Of a stretch of DNA of 64,000 nt, positions 36,452 to 45,802 are shown piece after piece (position 1 is the stretch's first letter; every line of letters starts with the position of its first letter). This DNA comes from Flavobacterium sp. (GTDB taxonomy: Bacteria; Bacteroidota; Bacteroidia; Flavobacteriales; Flavobacteriaceae), in the NCBI GenBank assembly GCA_014379405.1, contig JACMLU010000007.1:62001-126000 (forward strand), written 5' to 3'. The translations under genes were made by a program, and so were the position numbers. A model generated the notes under the pieces. It had not been told where the DNA came from. It ran no database searches and saw only the letters and a list, made by a program, of their open reading frames with translations.

Positions 36452-37021
36452 ATGAAAATATACACTAAAACCGGCGATAAAGGAACAACAGCCCTTTTTG
36501 GAGGTACTCGAGTTCCAAAAGACCACATTCGCATTGAAAGCTACGGAACAGTTGACGAATTGAATTCCTATATAGGACTGATTCGCGACCAAGAAATAAA
36601 TTTGCATTACAAAAATATATTGATTGAAATCCAAGATCGATTGTTTACTGTGGGAGCCATTCTCGCCACTCCACCTGAAAAAGAAGTAAAGAAAAACGGA
36701 GAATTGCGTTTAAAAAATCTCGGAATTACGGAAAGTGATATCGAATTACTCGAAAACGAAATTGACACAATGGAAGAAGCGCTTCCGCCAATGACCCATT
36801 TCGTGTTACCCGGTGGACACACTACCGTGTCATATTGTCATATAGCCCGATGCGTTTGTCGTCGCGCAGAACGATTGTCGGTACATTTAGACCACAATGA
36901 ACCCGTTGCCGAAATCGTGATTATGTACCTAAACCGACTTTCTGACTACCTTTTTGTCTTGGCACGAAAGTTGTCCAACGATTTGAATGCCGAGGAAGTA
37001 AAATGGATTCCTAGAAAATAG
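36452..37021 (+). CDS. Cob(I)alamin adenosyltransferase, PduO type
   Basis: This 189-residue protein matches PduO/MMAB: KIYTKTGDKGTTALFGGTRV at the N-terminus (ATP-binding), SYGTVDELNSYIGL, FVLPGGH, CRRAERLSVHL and YLNRLSDYLFVLAR. It transfers adenosyl from ATP to cob(I)alamin to make coenzyme B12, needed by enzymes such as methylmalonyl-CoA mutase. No B12 riboswitch or mutase gene was seen nearby. Confidence 0.95.
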   Translation: MKIYTKTGDKGTTALFGGTRVPKDHIRIESYGTVDELNSYIGLIRDQEINLHYKNILIEIQDRLFTVGAILATPPEKEVKKNGELRLKNLGITESDIELLENEIDTMEEALPPMTHFVLPGGHTTVSYCHIARCVCRRAERLSVHLDHNEPVAEIVIMYLNRLSDYLFVLARKLSNDLNAEEVKWIPRK

Positions 37022-37183
37022 TGTTCAGTATTCAGTTGAAGAGTGTTCAGTCTGCAATTTTAGTTAAACATTTAAGGTTATGCAACTGACCATTATTTAC
37101 TGACCACTGACCACTAAAAATAGACGTTCTTAACTTTAACAAAAAATAAATTAATTTTTACTTGTATTTTTCAGTAAAAAATT

Positions 37184-37191
37184 TATTTTTG
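37184..37191 (+). promoter_or_regulatory. Promoter of the DUF2795 gene
   Basis: TATTTTTG at 37184-37191 is preceded by TTG at 37162-37164 with a 19-bp spacer, a textbook Bacteroidota promoter. The predicted start is about 15 bp before the ATG at 37214. Confidence 0.65.
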
Positions 37192-37213
37192 CACAAAACT
37201 AAATAGACAAAAG

Positions 37214-37435
37214 ATGTATTGGACATTAGAATTAGCATCCTACCTAAGTGATGCGCCGTGGCCTGCTAACAAAGATGAACTTATCGACTACGCTATTAGA
37301 GCTGGAGCACCATTAGAAGTAGTGGAGAACTTACAGTCTATAGAAGATGAAGGCGAGATATACGAATCGATGGAAGAAATTTGGCCAGATTATCCTACTG
37401 ACGAAGATTATCTTTGGAATGAGGACGAATATTAA
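37214..37435 (+). CDS. DUF2795 family small acidic protein
   Basis: This 73-residue acidic cytosolic protein begins MYWTLELASYLSDAPWPANK and continues DELIDYAIRAGAPLEVVENL, which is the conserved DUF2795 sequence of Bacteroidota; the C-terminus is rich in Asp/Glu (DEDYLWNEDEY). Function is unknown. A clear promoter precedes it and a terminator follows at 37454-37478, before secA. Confidence 0.9.
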   Translation: MYWTLELASYLSDAPWPANKDELIDYAIRAGAPLEVVENLQSIEDEGEIYESMEEIWPDYPTDEDYLWNEDEY

Positions 37436-37453
37436 AAAATATCTCAAGAAAAA

Positions 37454-37478
37454 AGTCTCAAAAGAGGCTTTTTTTTTG
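37454..37478 (+). terminator. Terminator of the DUF2795 gene
   Basis: AGTCTC and GAGGCT form a short stem with an A4 loop followed by nine T. Confidence 0.7.
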
Positions 37479-37519
37479 TTTAAATTTACACACATTTATA
37501 AATAAAACACAAACATATT

Positions 37520-40500
37520 ATGAGTTTCATAAATAGCATTATCAAAGCCTTTGTGGGTGATAAATCGCAAAAAGATGTCAAGGCTTTGCAACCATATTTA
37601 GCCAAGATTAAAACTTTCGAAAGCGCGCTTGCGGCTTTATCGAATGACGAACTAAGAGCTAGAACAGTTTTCTTTAAAGAAAAAATAAAACAAGATCGTG
37701 CCGAAAAGGATGCTAAAATTGCTTCGCTCCAAATAGAAGCAGAAAGTATTGAAGACATCGATAAACGCGAAGACATTTACTTGGCTATTGACGCCTTGGA
37801 AAAAGAAGCTTACGATATCTCAGAAAAAACCTTAATGGAAATTCTTCCCGAAGCTTTTGCAGTAGTTAAAGAAACAGCTAGACGTTTCAAAGAAAACACG
37901 CAAATAACGGTAACGGCAACTGCTAAAGACCGCGAACTTTCGGCTACAAAAACCTATATTACTTTAGATGGCGAAAATGCCATTTGGGCGAATTCTTGGA
38001 GTGCAGCAGGTAAAGCGATTACTTGGGACATGATTCATTATGATGTCCAATTGATTGGTGGAATGGTATTGCACGAAGGTAAAATTGCCGAAATGCAAAC
38101 GGGAGAAGGAAAAACATTGGTAGCCACCTTGCCTCTTTATTTGAATGCTTTGACCGGAAACGGTGTGCATTTGGTAACTGTAAATGACTACTTGGCCAAA
38201 CGTGACAGCACTTGGAAAGCACCTTTATTCGAATTTCACGGATTAACTGTTGACTGTATAGACAACCACCAACCGAATTCTGAAGGCAGAAAAAAAGCCT
38301 ACGATTCTGATATTACTTATGGAACCAACAACGAGTTTGGTTTTGATTATTTAAGAGACAACATGGCGCATTCGCCAGATGATTTGGTGCAGCGCAAACA
38401 CAATTATGCCATTGTCGATGAGGTCGATTCGGTTTTGATTGATGATGCCCGTACACCATTGATTATTTCTGGCCCAGTGCCTGAAGGAGATCGCCACGAA
38501 TTTACCGAGTTGAAACCAAAAATCGAAAATTTGGTAAGTCTTCAAAGACAATTGGCCAACGGATTTTTATCAGAAGCTAAGAGATTAATCAAAGAAGGAA
38601 ACACTAAAGATGGTGGTTTTATATTATTGAGAGCCTACAGGGCTTTACCTAAAAACAAAGCCTTAATCAAGTTTTTGAGTGAGGAAGGTGTTAAACAATT
38701 ACTTCAAAAAACGGAAAACTCCTATATGGAGAACAATAACAAAGAAATGCCGAAAGTAGATGAAGCATTATACTTTGTAATTGAAGAAAAAAATAACCAA
38801 GTAGAATTGACCGACAATGGTATCAAATTCCTTTCGGGAGATACTGACAGTGGCTTTTTTGTACTTCCAGACATTGGAACAGAAATCGCTGCCATCGAAA
38901 AGAAAAACTTGGAAAAAGACGCTGAAGCAGAAGAAAAAGAAAAATTATTCCAAGATTTTGGTGTAAAAAGCGAGCGTATCCATACTTTGACTCAATTGCT
39001 GAAAGCTTACACGCTTTTCGAAAAAGATGTGGAATACGTGATTATGGACAACAAAATTATGATTGTCGATGAGCAAACGGGTCGTATTATGGACGGTCGC
39101 CGTTATTCTGATGGTTTGCACCAGGCCATTGAAGCCAAAGAAAACGTAAAAATCGAAGACGCCACCCAAACATTTGCAACGGTAACTCTTCAGAATTATT
39201 TCAGAATGTACAGCAAATTAGGCGGTATGACTGGAACAGCTGTTACAGAAGCCGGCGAATTGTGGCAAATTTATAAATTGGACGTGGTTGAAATTCCTAC
39301 CAACAGAGGAATGGCTCGTATCGACAAAGAAGATTATATCTATAAAACAACCCGTGAAAAGTTCAATGCCGTAATTGAAGATGTAACTCAATTATCGAAT
39401 GCAGGAAGACCTGTTTTGATTGGAACAACTTCAGTGGAGATTTCGGAATTATTGAGCCGTATGTTGAAAATGCGTGGTGTTGCACACAATGTTTTGAATG
39501 CAAAAATGCATAAACAAGAAGCACAAATCGTGGAAGAAGCAGGAAAACCAGGCGTCGTGACTATTGCAACCAATATGGCTGGTCGTGGAACGGATATCAA
39601 ATTGACACCAGAAGTAAAAGCGGCTGGAGGTCTAGCGATCGTGGGTACGGAACGTCACGATTCACGTCGTGTCGATCGTCAGTTGCGTGGTCGTGCCGGT
39701 CGTCAAGGAGATCCAGGAAGTTCCCAGTTTTATGTTTCGCTGGAAGACAACCTGATGCGTTTGTTTGGTTCCGAAAGAGTCGCCAAAGTAATGGACAGAA
39801 TGGGATTGGAAGAAGGTGAAGTAATCCAACATTCAATGATGACCAAATCTATCGAACGTGCTCAGAAAAAAGTAGAAGAAAACAACTTTGGTGTTCGTAA
39901 GCGTTTATTGGAATACGATGACGTGATGAATGCACAACGTGAAGTAGTTTACAAACGTCGTCGTCACGCTTTGCATGGAGAGCGTTTGAAACTTGATATT
40001 GCCAATATGCTATATGATACTTGCGATTTAATCGTAAGCGACAATAAACCAAGTAACGATTTCAAAAACTTCGAATTCGAATTGATTCGTTATTTCTCTA
40101 TCACTTCTCCTGTTACCGAAAGTGAGTTTAGCAGATTGACCGATATAGAATTGACTGGAAAAGTGTACAAAGCCGCTTTGGCATTTTACTCCGAAAAAAC
40201 AGAACGCAGCGCGAGAGAAGCTTTTCCAATCATCAGTAACGTTTATGAAGATAAAAACAATCAATTCGAGCGTATCATCGTTCCATTTACCGATGGAATA
40301 AAATCCTTGAACGTGGTTACTGATTTGAAAAAAGCGTATGAAACCAAAGGAAATCAATTGGTTGCCGATTTCGAGAAAAACATCACCTTGGCAATAGTGG
40401 ATGAAGCTTGGAAAAAACATTTACGTAAAATGGACGAGTTGAAACAATCGGTTCAACTAGCTGTTCACGAACAGAAAGATCCTTTGCTTATCTATAAATT

Positions 40501-40867
40501 CGAAGCTTTCAACTTGTTTAGCTCTATGTTGAATGGCATCAACAAAGAAGTAATTTCATTCTTGTTCAAAGGCGATTTGCCACAACAAGCTGCAGCACCA
40601 GCTATTCAGGAAGCAAAAGAAGTGCGTCAGAAAGAAAATTACAAAACCAGCAAAGACGAAATTGTTTCTAGCGAAAGTGCGAATCAAGAAGCAGGTCAAA
40701 CCCAGCAACGTCAGGTTACGGAAACCATTGTTCGCGATCAACCAAAAATTAATCGCAATGACAATGTTACCGTTAAGCAAATTGCCACTGGAAATACCGA
40801 AACGATGAAATTCAAAAAAGCAGAAAGTTTATTGGCTTCTGGCGAATGGGTAATCGTTCACGAATAA
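37520..40867 (+). CDS. secA: Protein translocase ATPase SecA
   Basis: This 1115-residue protein has Walker A MQTGEGKT (192-199), [58 protein letters not shown] and the [14 protein letters not shown] motif. It drives Sec-dependent export through SecYEG. It is longer than E. coli SecA (901) because of inserts in the N-terminal part (about 55-105) and around residues 330-400, as is usual in this phylum. The C-terminal zinc-binding tail seen in many SecA proteins is absent; it ends SGEWVIVHE. Single gene with terminator at 40893. Confidence 0.97.
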   Translation: MSFINSIIKAFVGDKSQKDVKALQPYLAKIKTFESALAALSNDELRARTVFFKEKIKQDRAEKDAKIASLQIEAESIEDIDKREDIYLAIDALEKEAYDISEKTLMEILPEAFAVVKETARRFKENTQITVTATAKDRELSATKTYITLDGENAIWANSWSAAGKAITWDMIHYDVQLIGGMVLHEGKIAEMQTGEGKTLVATLPLYLNALTGNGVHLVTVNDYLAKRDSTWKAPLFEFHGLTVDCIDNHQPNSEGRKKAYDSDITYGTNNEFGFDYLRDNMAHSPDDLVQRKHNYAIVDEVDSVLIDDARTPLIISGPVPEGDRHEFTELKPKIENLVSLQRQLANGFLSEAKRLIKEGNTKDGGFILLRAYRALPKNKALIKFLSEEGVKQLLQKTENSYMENNNKEMPKVDEALYFVIEEKNNQVELTDNGIKFLSGDTDSGFFVLPDIGTEIAAIEKKNLEKDAEAEEKEKLFQDFGVKSERIHTLTQLLKAYTLFEKDVEYVIMDNKIMIVDEQTGRIMDGRRYSDGLHQAIEAKENVKIEDATQTFATVTLQNYFRMYSKLGGMTGTAVTEAGELWQIYKLDVVEIPTNRGMARIDKEDYIYKTTREKFNAVIEDVTQLSNAGRPVLIGTTSVEISELLSRMLKMRGVAHNVLNAKMHKQEAQIVEEAGKPGVVTIATNMAGRGTDIKLTPEVKAAGGLAIVGTERHDSRRVDRQLRGRAGRQGDPGSSQFYVSLEDNLMRLFGSERVAKVMDRMGLEEGEVIQHSMMTKSIERAQKKVEENNFGVRKRLLEYDDVMNAQREVVYKRRRHALHGERLKLDIANMLYDTCDLIVSDNKPSNDFKNFEFELIRYFSITSPVTESEFSRLTDIELTGKVYKAALAFYSEKTERSAREAFPIISNVYEDKNNQFERIIVPFTDGIKSLNVVTDLKKAYETKGNQLVADFEKNITLAIVDEAWKKHLRKMDELKQSVQLAVHEQKDPLLIYKFEAFNLFSSMLNGINKEVISFLFKGDLPQQAAAPAIQEAKEVRQKENYKTSKDEIVSSESANQEAGQTQQRQVTETIVRDQPKINRNDNVTVKQIATGNTETMKFKKAESLLASGEWVIVHE

Positions 40868-40892
40868 ATAGTTTACAGTATAAATAAAGAGA

Positions 40893-40924
40893 TTCCCCAA
40901 TTACGAAAGTAGTTGGGGATTTTT
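40893..40924 (+). terminator. Terminator of secA
   Basis: TCCCCAA and TTGGGGA pair around ATTACGAAAGTAG-like inner bases, followed by T5. The same hairpin recurs at 43652-43687. Confidence 0.85.
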
Positions 40925-40958
40925 CATTAAAGGATGAAATTATCTTAAAATAAAATAC

Positions 40959-40966
40959 TAATTTCG
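40959..40966 (+). promoter_or_regulatory. -7-like element before the small cysteine-motif gene
   Basis: TAATTTCG resembles TAnnTTTG. Transcription from here would begin near 40973, just upstream of the proposed non-ATG start at 40987. Confidence 0.4.
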
Positions 40967-40986
40967 CGGTTCTAAACCAAAATAGT

Positions 40987-41364
40987 CTGAAACAATTACT
41001 TGTAATATTACTTTCTTCTATACTATTGCTCCCTTCTTTTGGGAACATTATTGTTTATACAAAATTTAAAATCAACCAAGACGAGATTGTAAAAACCATT
41101 TGTGTTCAAAGAAAAGTTGCCAACAACACTTGTAATGGTCGTTGTGAACTTCGAAAAAGTTTAAAGAAATTTGCCGATAACGAGAAAGAAATGCAAAACA
41201 ATCTCAAAGAAAAATCGGAACTAGTTTACATTCAAAACACATTGGAACAGACTACCTCAGTTGTAATACCTACTTTTTCTGCTCAAAAAAATTTCATCCT
41301 TTTCGATAAAAAACCAATCTCGATAGTCTTGTCGAACTTTCGACCACCCTCCTATTTTATATAA
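40987..41364 (+). CDS. Small exported protein with C-x(n)-CNGRC motif
   Basis: The frame encodes a signal peptide reading LKQLLVILLSSILLLPSFGN if started at CTG 40987; a TTG at 41026 gives a shorter product that loses most of the signal. No ATG is available. The mature part has ICVQRKVANNTCNGRCELRK, the Cys pattern of a small Bacteroidota family often found near TonB receptors, perhaps metal binding, then a charged helix and a basic, aromatic tail. It lies 97 bp before the TonB receptor gene. Function is unknown; a metal-uptake role is a guess from the cysteines and neighbours. Confidence 0.6.
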   Translation: MKQLLVILLSSILLLPSFGNIIVYTKFKINQDEIVKTICVQRKVANNTCNGRCELRKSLKKFADNEKEMQNNLKEKSELVYIQNTLEQTTSVVIPTFSAQKNFILFDKKPISIVLSNFRPPSYFI

Positions 41365-41460
41365 ATTCTAATTTCAATTTTCAATTCTTTTTGAAAAGCA
41401 TTTCATTGGTATACAACCAATGAAAGAATTGTTATTATTCTAAATTTTATATAACTAAAA

Positions 41461-43638
41461 ATGAAAAAAATATCCCTTTCCCTAATCATTTTAGGGCAAG
41501 TCACTTTTGCGCAGCTTAATTTTAAAAACACAACATCCATAAAAGACACGACAAAAGTCGAAAATTTGGAAATAGTTTTTATCACTGCCAATAGAACCAG
41601 TACTTTACGCAAAGAAACCCCAGTTGCCATAAGCAAAATAACAGCCAAAACCATTAACGAAACCAAAGCTGTTGCCGCCTATGAAATCATCAATAAAACA
41701 CCCGGCGTATTGATGGTCAACTTGGGCAATGAACAACACATGATGTCCATTCGCCAACCGATGACAACCAATGCATATTATCTATATCTGGAAGACGGTT
41801 TGCCTATTCGACCAATGGGAATTTTTAACCACAATGCTTTACTGGAAATCAACCAATTCAATCTTCAAAGTATTGAAGTTTTAAAAGGCCCCGCCTCCTC
41901 TTTATATGGCTCAGAGGCAGTTGGAGGAACTATTAATTTAATCTCTATTCAACCCTCTATTAATCCAGAATTCAAATTTGGAATCCAGGCCGATCAATGG
42001 GGTTACAAACGAATTCAAGCTACCGGAGGAGCAACTATGGGTAAAGTTGGTTTTCATATTGCTGGAATTTCCAGTTTACAGGAAAATGGCTGGATGACCT
42101 TTTCGGATTACAATAAAGACAATTTGAATGTGCGAATTGATTACAACATCAACTCAAAAACCCGATTAATCAGCAATACAATGTGGGGGAAATACTATTC
42201 GGATATGAGTGGTGGCGTAAACGAGAATGATTTTTACAATCGAGACTATAAAAGCACCTCCGACTTTACCTATAGAAAATCGGATGCTTTACGTACCCGA
42301 TTAACATTAGAATACGATTGGAATGACAATGCCAGCAGTTACATAACTACTTATTACCGAGACAATAAATTGGGGCAAAATCCATCCTACGGAATCCGAT
42401 GGAGTCCTACCGCAAATCCAACAATCGCTTTAGGAGAAGTCAATTCGAATAACTTCAAAAGCTACGGTGCTATTGGGCAACACACCCAAAAATTTGATTT
42501 CTTGAACACTAAAATTGTTGGAGGAGCATTGTATGATTATTCTCCAGTAACCTATTGGGCTTATTTACTTGAAATGAAAGCCTATCTAAATCTGGGAATT
42601 CCAGGAAAACAAACGGTAGATCATTATGAAATCACCGCCGAACGACCAGACGTGAAATTGGCCAATTATACTGCCGATATTTTCAACAAAGCGGCTTATG
42701 CTCAAGTGAGTATCAACCCAATTGACAAATTGGCCATAACTGCCGGTGCACGTTATGACAATTTGAAAGTCAATTACAACAATGCTTTGGACAATTCAAC
42801 GGGAACAAGAATATACGACAAGCCTACTTTCAAAGTGGGCATAAATTATAATCCTGCCAAATATACTGGTATATACGCCAATTATGCCCAAGGATTTGCT
42901 CCTCCTGGAATAACCTCTATTTTCAGGGCTAAACCAGGAACAGGCGGAACAACAGGAAAGCCAGCAGAGTTCTATTACAATTTGGAACCAGCAACTTTCA
43001 ATAATTATGAAATTGGCGGTTGGCTGGCAGTGTTAAAAGGTAAATTAATTTTTGATTATGCGGTGTATTATATGGAAGGCAAAAACGAATTATTGAACGT
43101 TCGCTTGCCCGACAATTCAACCGACTATCGTTCTGCTGGAGAAACTAGACATAAGGGAATTGAATTTGGAGGCAATTACAAACTGCTTTCCAATCAAGTT
43201 AACATCCGCTTTGGGGGTACGGTTGCAGAACACACCTTTATCGACTTCAAGGTTTCGGACAAACCAACAGATGCCTTGCAAAACCTAGATGGGAAAGAAA
43301 TGCCCAATGCGCCAAAATGGTCTGGTAATTCCGAAATCAGTTATTACCCTAATTTGCTTCCAAAATTCAGAACATCATTGGAGTGGCAATCTGTAGGGAG
43401 CTATTACCAAGATCAAATCAACACCGTAAAATATTCGGGATACGATATTTTCAATTTCAGGGCTAGCTACGAATGGAAAGGCATTGAAGTTTACGGAAAC
43501 ATAATTAACATTGCCGACAAGTTATACGCCTATAATGTTGCCCGAGGAAATCTAAGCACATCACAATCTGCTTACTTAGCTGCTGCTCCAAGAACATTTT
43601 TGATTGGTTTACAATATAATTTTTCAATAAAAAACTAA
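41461..43638 (+). CDS. TonB-dependent outer-membrane receptor
   Basis: This 725-residue protein has a signal peptide (1-17, ends VTFA), then directly a TonB box/plug region with ITANRTSTLRKETPVAISK, EIINKTPGVLMV and SIEVLKGPASSLYGSEAVGG, and a barrel with the late strands ending in FLIGLQYNFSIKN. It lacks the SusC N-terminal domain, so it fits metal, siderophore or vitamin uptake. The preceding small Cys-motif protein and the following MFS permease may be partners. The substrate cannot be decided from sequence. Confidence 0.93.
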   Translation: MKKISLSLIILGQVTFAQLNFKNTTSIKDTTKVENLEIVFITANRTSTLRKETPVAISKITAKTINETKAVAAYEIINKTPGVLMVNLGNEQHMMSIRQPMTTNAYYLYLEDGLPIRPMGIFNHNALLEINQFNLQSIEVLKGPASSLYGSEAVGGTINLISIQPSINPEFKFGIQADQWGYKRIQATGGATMGKVGFHIAGISSLQENGWMTFSDYNKDNLNVRIDYNINSKTRLISNTMWGKYYSDMSGGVNENDFYNRDYKSTSDFTYRKSDALRTRLTLEYDWNDNASSYITTYYRDNKLGQNPSYGIRWSPTANPTIALGEVNSNNFKSYGAIGQHTQKFDFLNTKIVGGALYDYSPVTYWAYLLEMKAYLNLGIPGKQTVDHYEITAERPDVKLANYTADIFNKAAYAQVSINPIDKLAITAGARYDNLKVNYNNALDNSTGTRIYDKPTFKVGINYNPAKYTGIYANYAQGFAPPGITSIFRAKPGTGGTTGKPAEFYYNLEPATFNNYEIGGWLAVLKGKLIFDYAVYYMEGKNELLNVRLPDNSTDYRSAGETRHKGIEFGGNYKLLSNQVNIRFGGTVAEHTFIDFKVSDKPTDALQNLDGKEMPNAPKWSGNSEISYYPNLLPKFRTSLEWQSVGSYYQDQINTVKYSGYDIFNFRASYEWKGIEVYGNIINIADKLYAYNVARGNLSTSQSAYLAAAPRTFLIGLQYNFSIKN

Positions 43639-43651
43639 GAATTAGGAGCTT

Positions 43652-43687
43652 ATCCCAATTACGAAAGTAGTTGGGGATTTTTTTTTG
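43652..43687 (+). terminator. Terminator of the TonB receptor gene
   Basis: CCCAA and TTGGG pair around ATTACGAAAGTAGT-like inner bases, followed by T9. It shares almost the whole hairpin with the secA terminator at 40893-40924. Confidence 0.85.
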
Positions 43688-43785
43688 TAAATTTGATATT
43701 AAGATTTGCATCTTCTATTGATTTGTCACATCGAACATGACATCCCGAGTACAATCGAGAGACAAGAGGCAACAATAATTCTCGA

Positions 43786-45012
43786 ATGGAACCAACATCG
43801 GAAAAATTCGCAAAAAACACCACCTTGAAAAACATCACGCGTACCGTTTGGATTTTATCGTTCATAAGTTTGTTTACGGATATGGCAAGCGAAATGCTTT
43901 ACCCCATTATGCCCATCTATTTGAAAACCATCGGATTTTCCATTGTCCTCATCGGCATTCTCGAAGGCGCGGCCGAAGCCGTGGCTGGACTCAGCAAAGG
44001 ATACTTTGGCAAACTTTCGGACAACTCGGGCAAACGGGTTCCTTTCGTGCAAATGGGGTATGCTTTTAGCGCTGTTTCCAAACCAATGATGGCGCTTTTC
44101 ATTTATCCCCTTTGGATTTTCTTTGCACGAACAATCGATCGTTTTGGAAAAGGAATCCGCACTGGCGCCAGGGATGCGATACTTTCGGATGAAGCCACTA
44201 CTGAAACCAAGGGAAAAATATTCGGATTCCATCGCTCTATGGATACTTTGGGAGCAGTTCTCGGACCAGTATTGGCTCTGCTTTACCTCTATTACTATCC
44301 CGAAGACTACAAAACCTTGTTTTACATTGCTTTTATTCCGGGTGTCTTGGCGATTTTGGCTTCATTTTATCTCAAAGATAAAAATAAGGCAACGCCAAAA
44401 GAAACAAAACCGACCTCCTTCTTTTCATTCATAAAGTATTGGAAAGACAGTCCATCACAATATCGAAAAGTAGTCTTTGGCTTATTGGCTTTCGCCCTGT
44501 TCAATAGTTCGGACGTTTTCCTGTTGTTGAAAGCAAAACAATCCGGATTGAGTGACACCCTGGTCATTGGACTCTATATTTTTTACAACTTGATATATGC
44601 ATTGGCTGCATTTCCAATTGGTGTTTTTGCCGACAAAATCGGGTTGAAGAGAATGTTTATTGCTGGATTATCATTGTTTGCAATCGTCTATTTGGGAATG
44701 GGTTTAAGTACGGATAATTCCGTTCTCGTGGGACTCTTTTTACTGTACGGAATTTATGCCGCCGCAACGGAAGGTGTTGCCAAAGCCTGGATCAGTAACA
44801 TTACCGACAAAAAAGACACCGCAACCGCAATCGGAACCTACTCCGGTTTTCAAAGTATTTGCACGATGCTCGCCAGTTCCTTGGCTGGACTGATTTGGTA
44901 TCGATTCGGTCCCAGCGAAACGTTTTTGATAACGGGTGTAGCCACGATTTTAGTACTGTTTTATTTTGTGTTTTGGACAGAACCCAAAGTGGAAAAGGAA
45001 TCGAAACTGTAA
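43786..45012 (+). CDS. MFS transporter
   Basis: This 408-residue inner-membrane protein has 12 predicted helices and the MFS patterns GYFGKLSDNSGKR (loop 2-3), RTIDRFGKGIRTGARDAIL and a second-half GVFADKIGLKR. The segment FTDMASEMLYPIMPIYL at the first helix is typical of a bacterial drug- or metabolite-efflux-like subgroup. Placement after the TonB receptor suggests it moves the same compound across the inner membrane, but it is separated by a terminator. Substrate unknown. Confidence 0.9.
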   Translation: MEPTSEKFAKNTTLKNITRTVWILSFISLFTDMASEMLYPIMPIYLKTIGFSIVLIGILEGAAEAVAGLSKGYFGKLSDNSGKRVPFVQMGYAFSAVSKPMMALFIYPLWIFFARTIDRFGKGIRTGARDAILSDEATTETKGKIFGFHRSMDTLGAVLGPVLALLYLYYYPEDYKTLFYIAFIPGVLAILASFYLKDKNKATPKETKPTSFFSFIKYWKDSPSQYRKVVFGLLAFALFNSSDVFLLLKAKQSGLSDTLVIGLYIFYNLIYALAAFPIGVFADKIGLKRMFIAGLSLFAIVYLGMGLSTDNSVLVGLFLLYGIYAAATEGVAKAWISNITDKKDTATAIGTYSGFQSICTMLASSLAGLIWYRFGPSETFLITGVATILVLFYFVFWTEPKVEKESKL

Positions 45013-45065
45013 ATAAATCTCACAAAATACAACTTTACTATCATCAAAATAATCTGAGATTTGTT

Positions 45066-45073
45066 TACATTTG
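45066..45073 (+). promoter_or_regulatory. -7 element fixing the start of the next gene
   Basis: TACATTTG exactly matches TAnnTTTG. It overlaps a possible TTG start at 45071, so the ATG at 45104 (or 45110) must be used. Confidence 0.55.
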
Positions 45074-45103
45074 GCACTTGACAATCCATTCAAGTTACCA
45101 AAA

Positions 45104-45739
45104 ATGAAAATGAAAAAAAATCTTGCGATAATCTGCCTACTCCTATCTTCAATAACTGCATTCAGTCAAACTTTTGAAGGCAAAATAACCTACACCAACA
45201 CATACAAAACTAAAAATACCAAAATCACCGACCAACAATGGGAAACTATGCTGGGTTCAAACCAAGAATATTTCATAAAAGGCGGTGATTATAAATCCGT
45301 CACCAACGGAACTTTTGTACAATGGCAACAATACATCAATGCAGAAAATAAACTGTACATCAAAATGGCCAATACAGAAACGCTTCTCTGGAATGATGGA
45401 AGCATACAAGGTGACGAAATTTTAAAAGTAGAAGTAAACAAAAAAGTAACGGAAATATTGGACTACAAATGCGACGAAGTAATTTTGACTTGCAAAAGTG
45501 GCGTACAGAAATATTACTTCAACAGCAAACTTTCGGTGAATACCAAACTGTTTGCCAACCACAAATTCGGCAACTGGTTCGACTATTTGTCCAAATCCAA
45601 TTCTTTGCCCTTGAAATCAATTATTGACACGGCCCAATTTACTATGGAAAGCATTGCAACGGAAGTAAAACCAACAAAATTAGATCCTAAAATGTTTGAA
45701 CTTCCCGCTGGAGTCAAGACGGAAAAAAGTCCTTATTAA
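45104..45739 (+). CDS. Secreted or periplasmic GLPGLI/DUF4412-like protein
   Basis: From ATG 45104 the protein has 211 residues with a signal peptide ending ITAFSQ. The mature part starts FEGKITYTNTY and ends with FELPAGVKTEKSPY, like the GLPGLI and DUF4412 groups of Bacteroidota, which bind or sense unknown ligands in the envelope. Two Cys (CDEVILTC) may form a disulfide. Function unknown. Confidence 0.7.
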   Translation: MKMKKNLAIICLLLSSITAFSQTFEGKITYTNTYKTKNTKITDQQWETMLGSNQEYFIKGGDYKSVTNGTFVQWQQYINAENKLYIKMANTETLLWNDGSIQGDEILKVEVNKKVTEILDYKCDEVILTCKSGVQKYYFNSKLSVNTKLFANHKFGNWFDYLSKSNSLPLKSIIDTAQFTMESIATEVKPTKLDPKMFELPAGVKTEKSPY

Positions 45740-45745
45740 ACGAAA

Positions 45746-45777
45746 AAATCCCCTCAACTTCACAATTGAGGGGATTT
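45746..45777. terminator. Bidirectional terminator
   Basis: AAATCCCCTCAA and TTGAGGGGATTT form a perfect 12-bp stem with A/T flanks, between genes ending at 45739 (+) and 45803 (-). Confidence 0.9.
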
Positions 45778-45802
45778 CTCTTTAAGAAAAGTTCCTTTTA
45801 TA

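Noticed and set aside
40028..40420. 130-residue minus-strand ORF inside secA
   Set aside because: Antisense shadow; no family features and no promoter.
43855..44434. ORFs in other frames and on the opposite strand of the MFS transporter gene
   Set aside because: The MFS frame is continuous and its helices explain the sequence.
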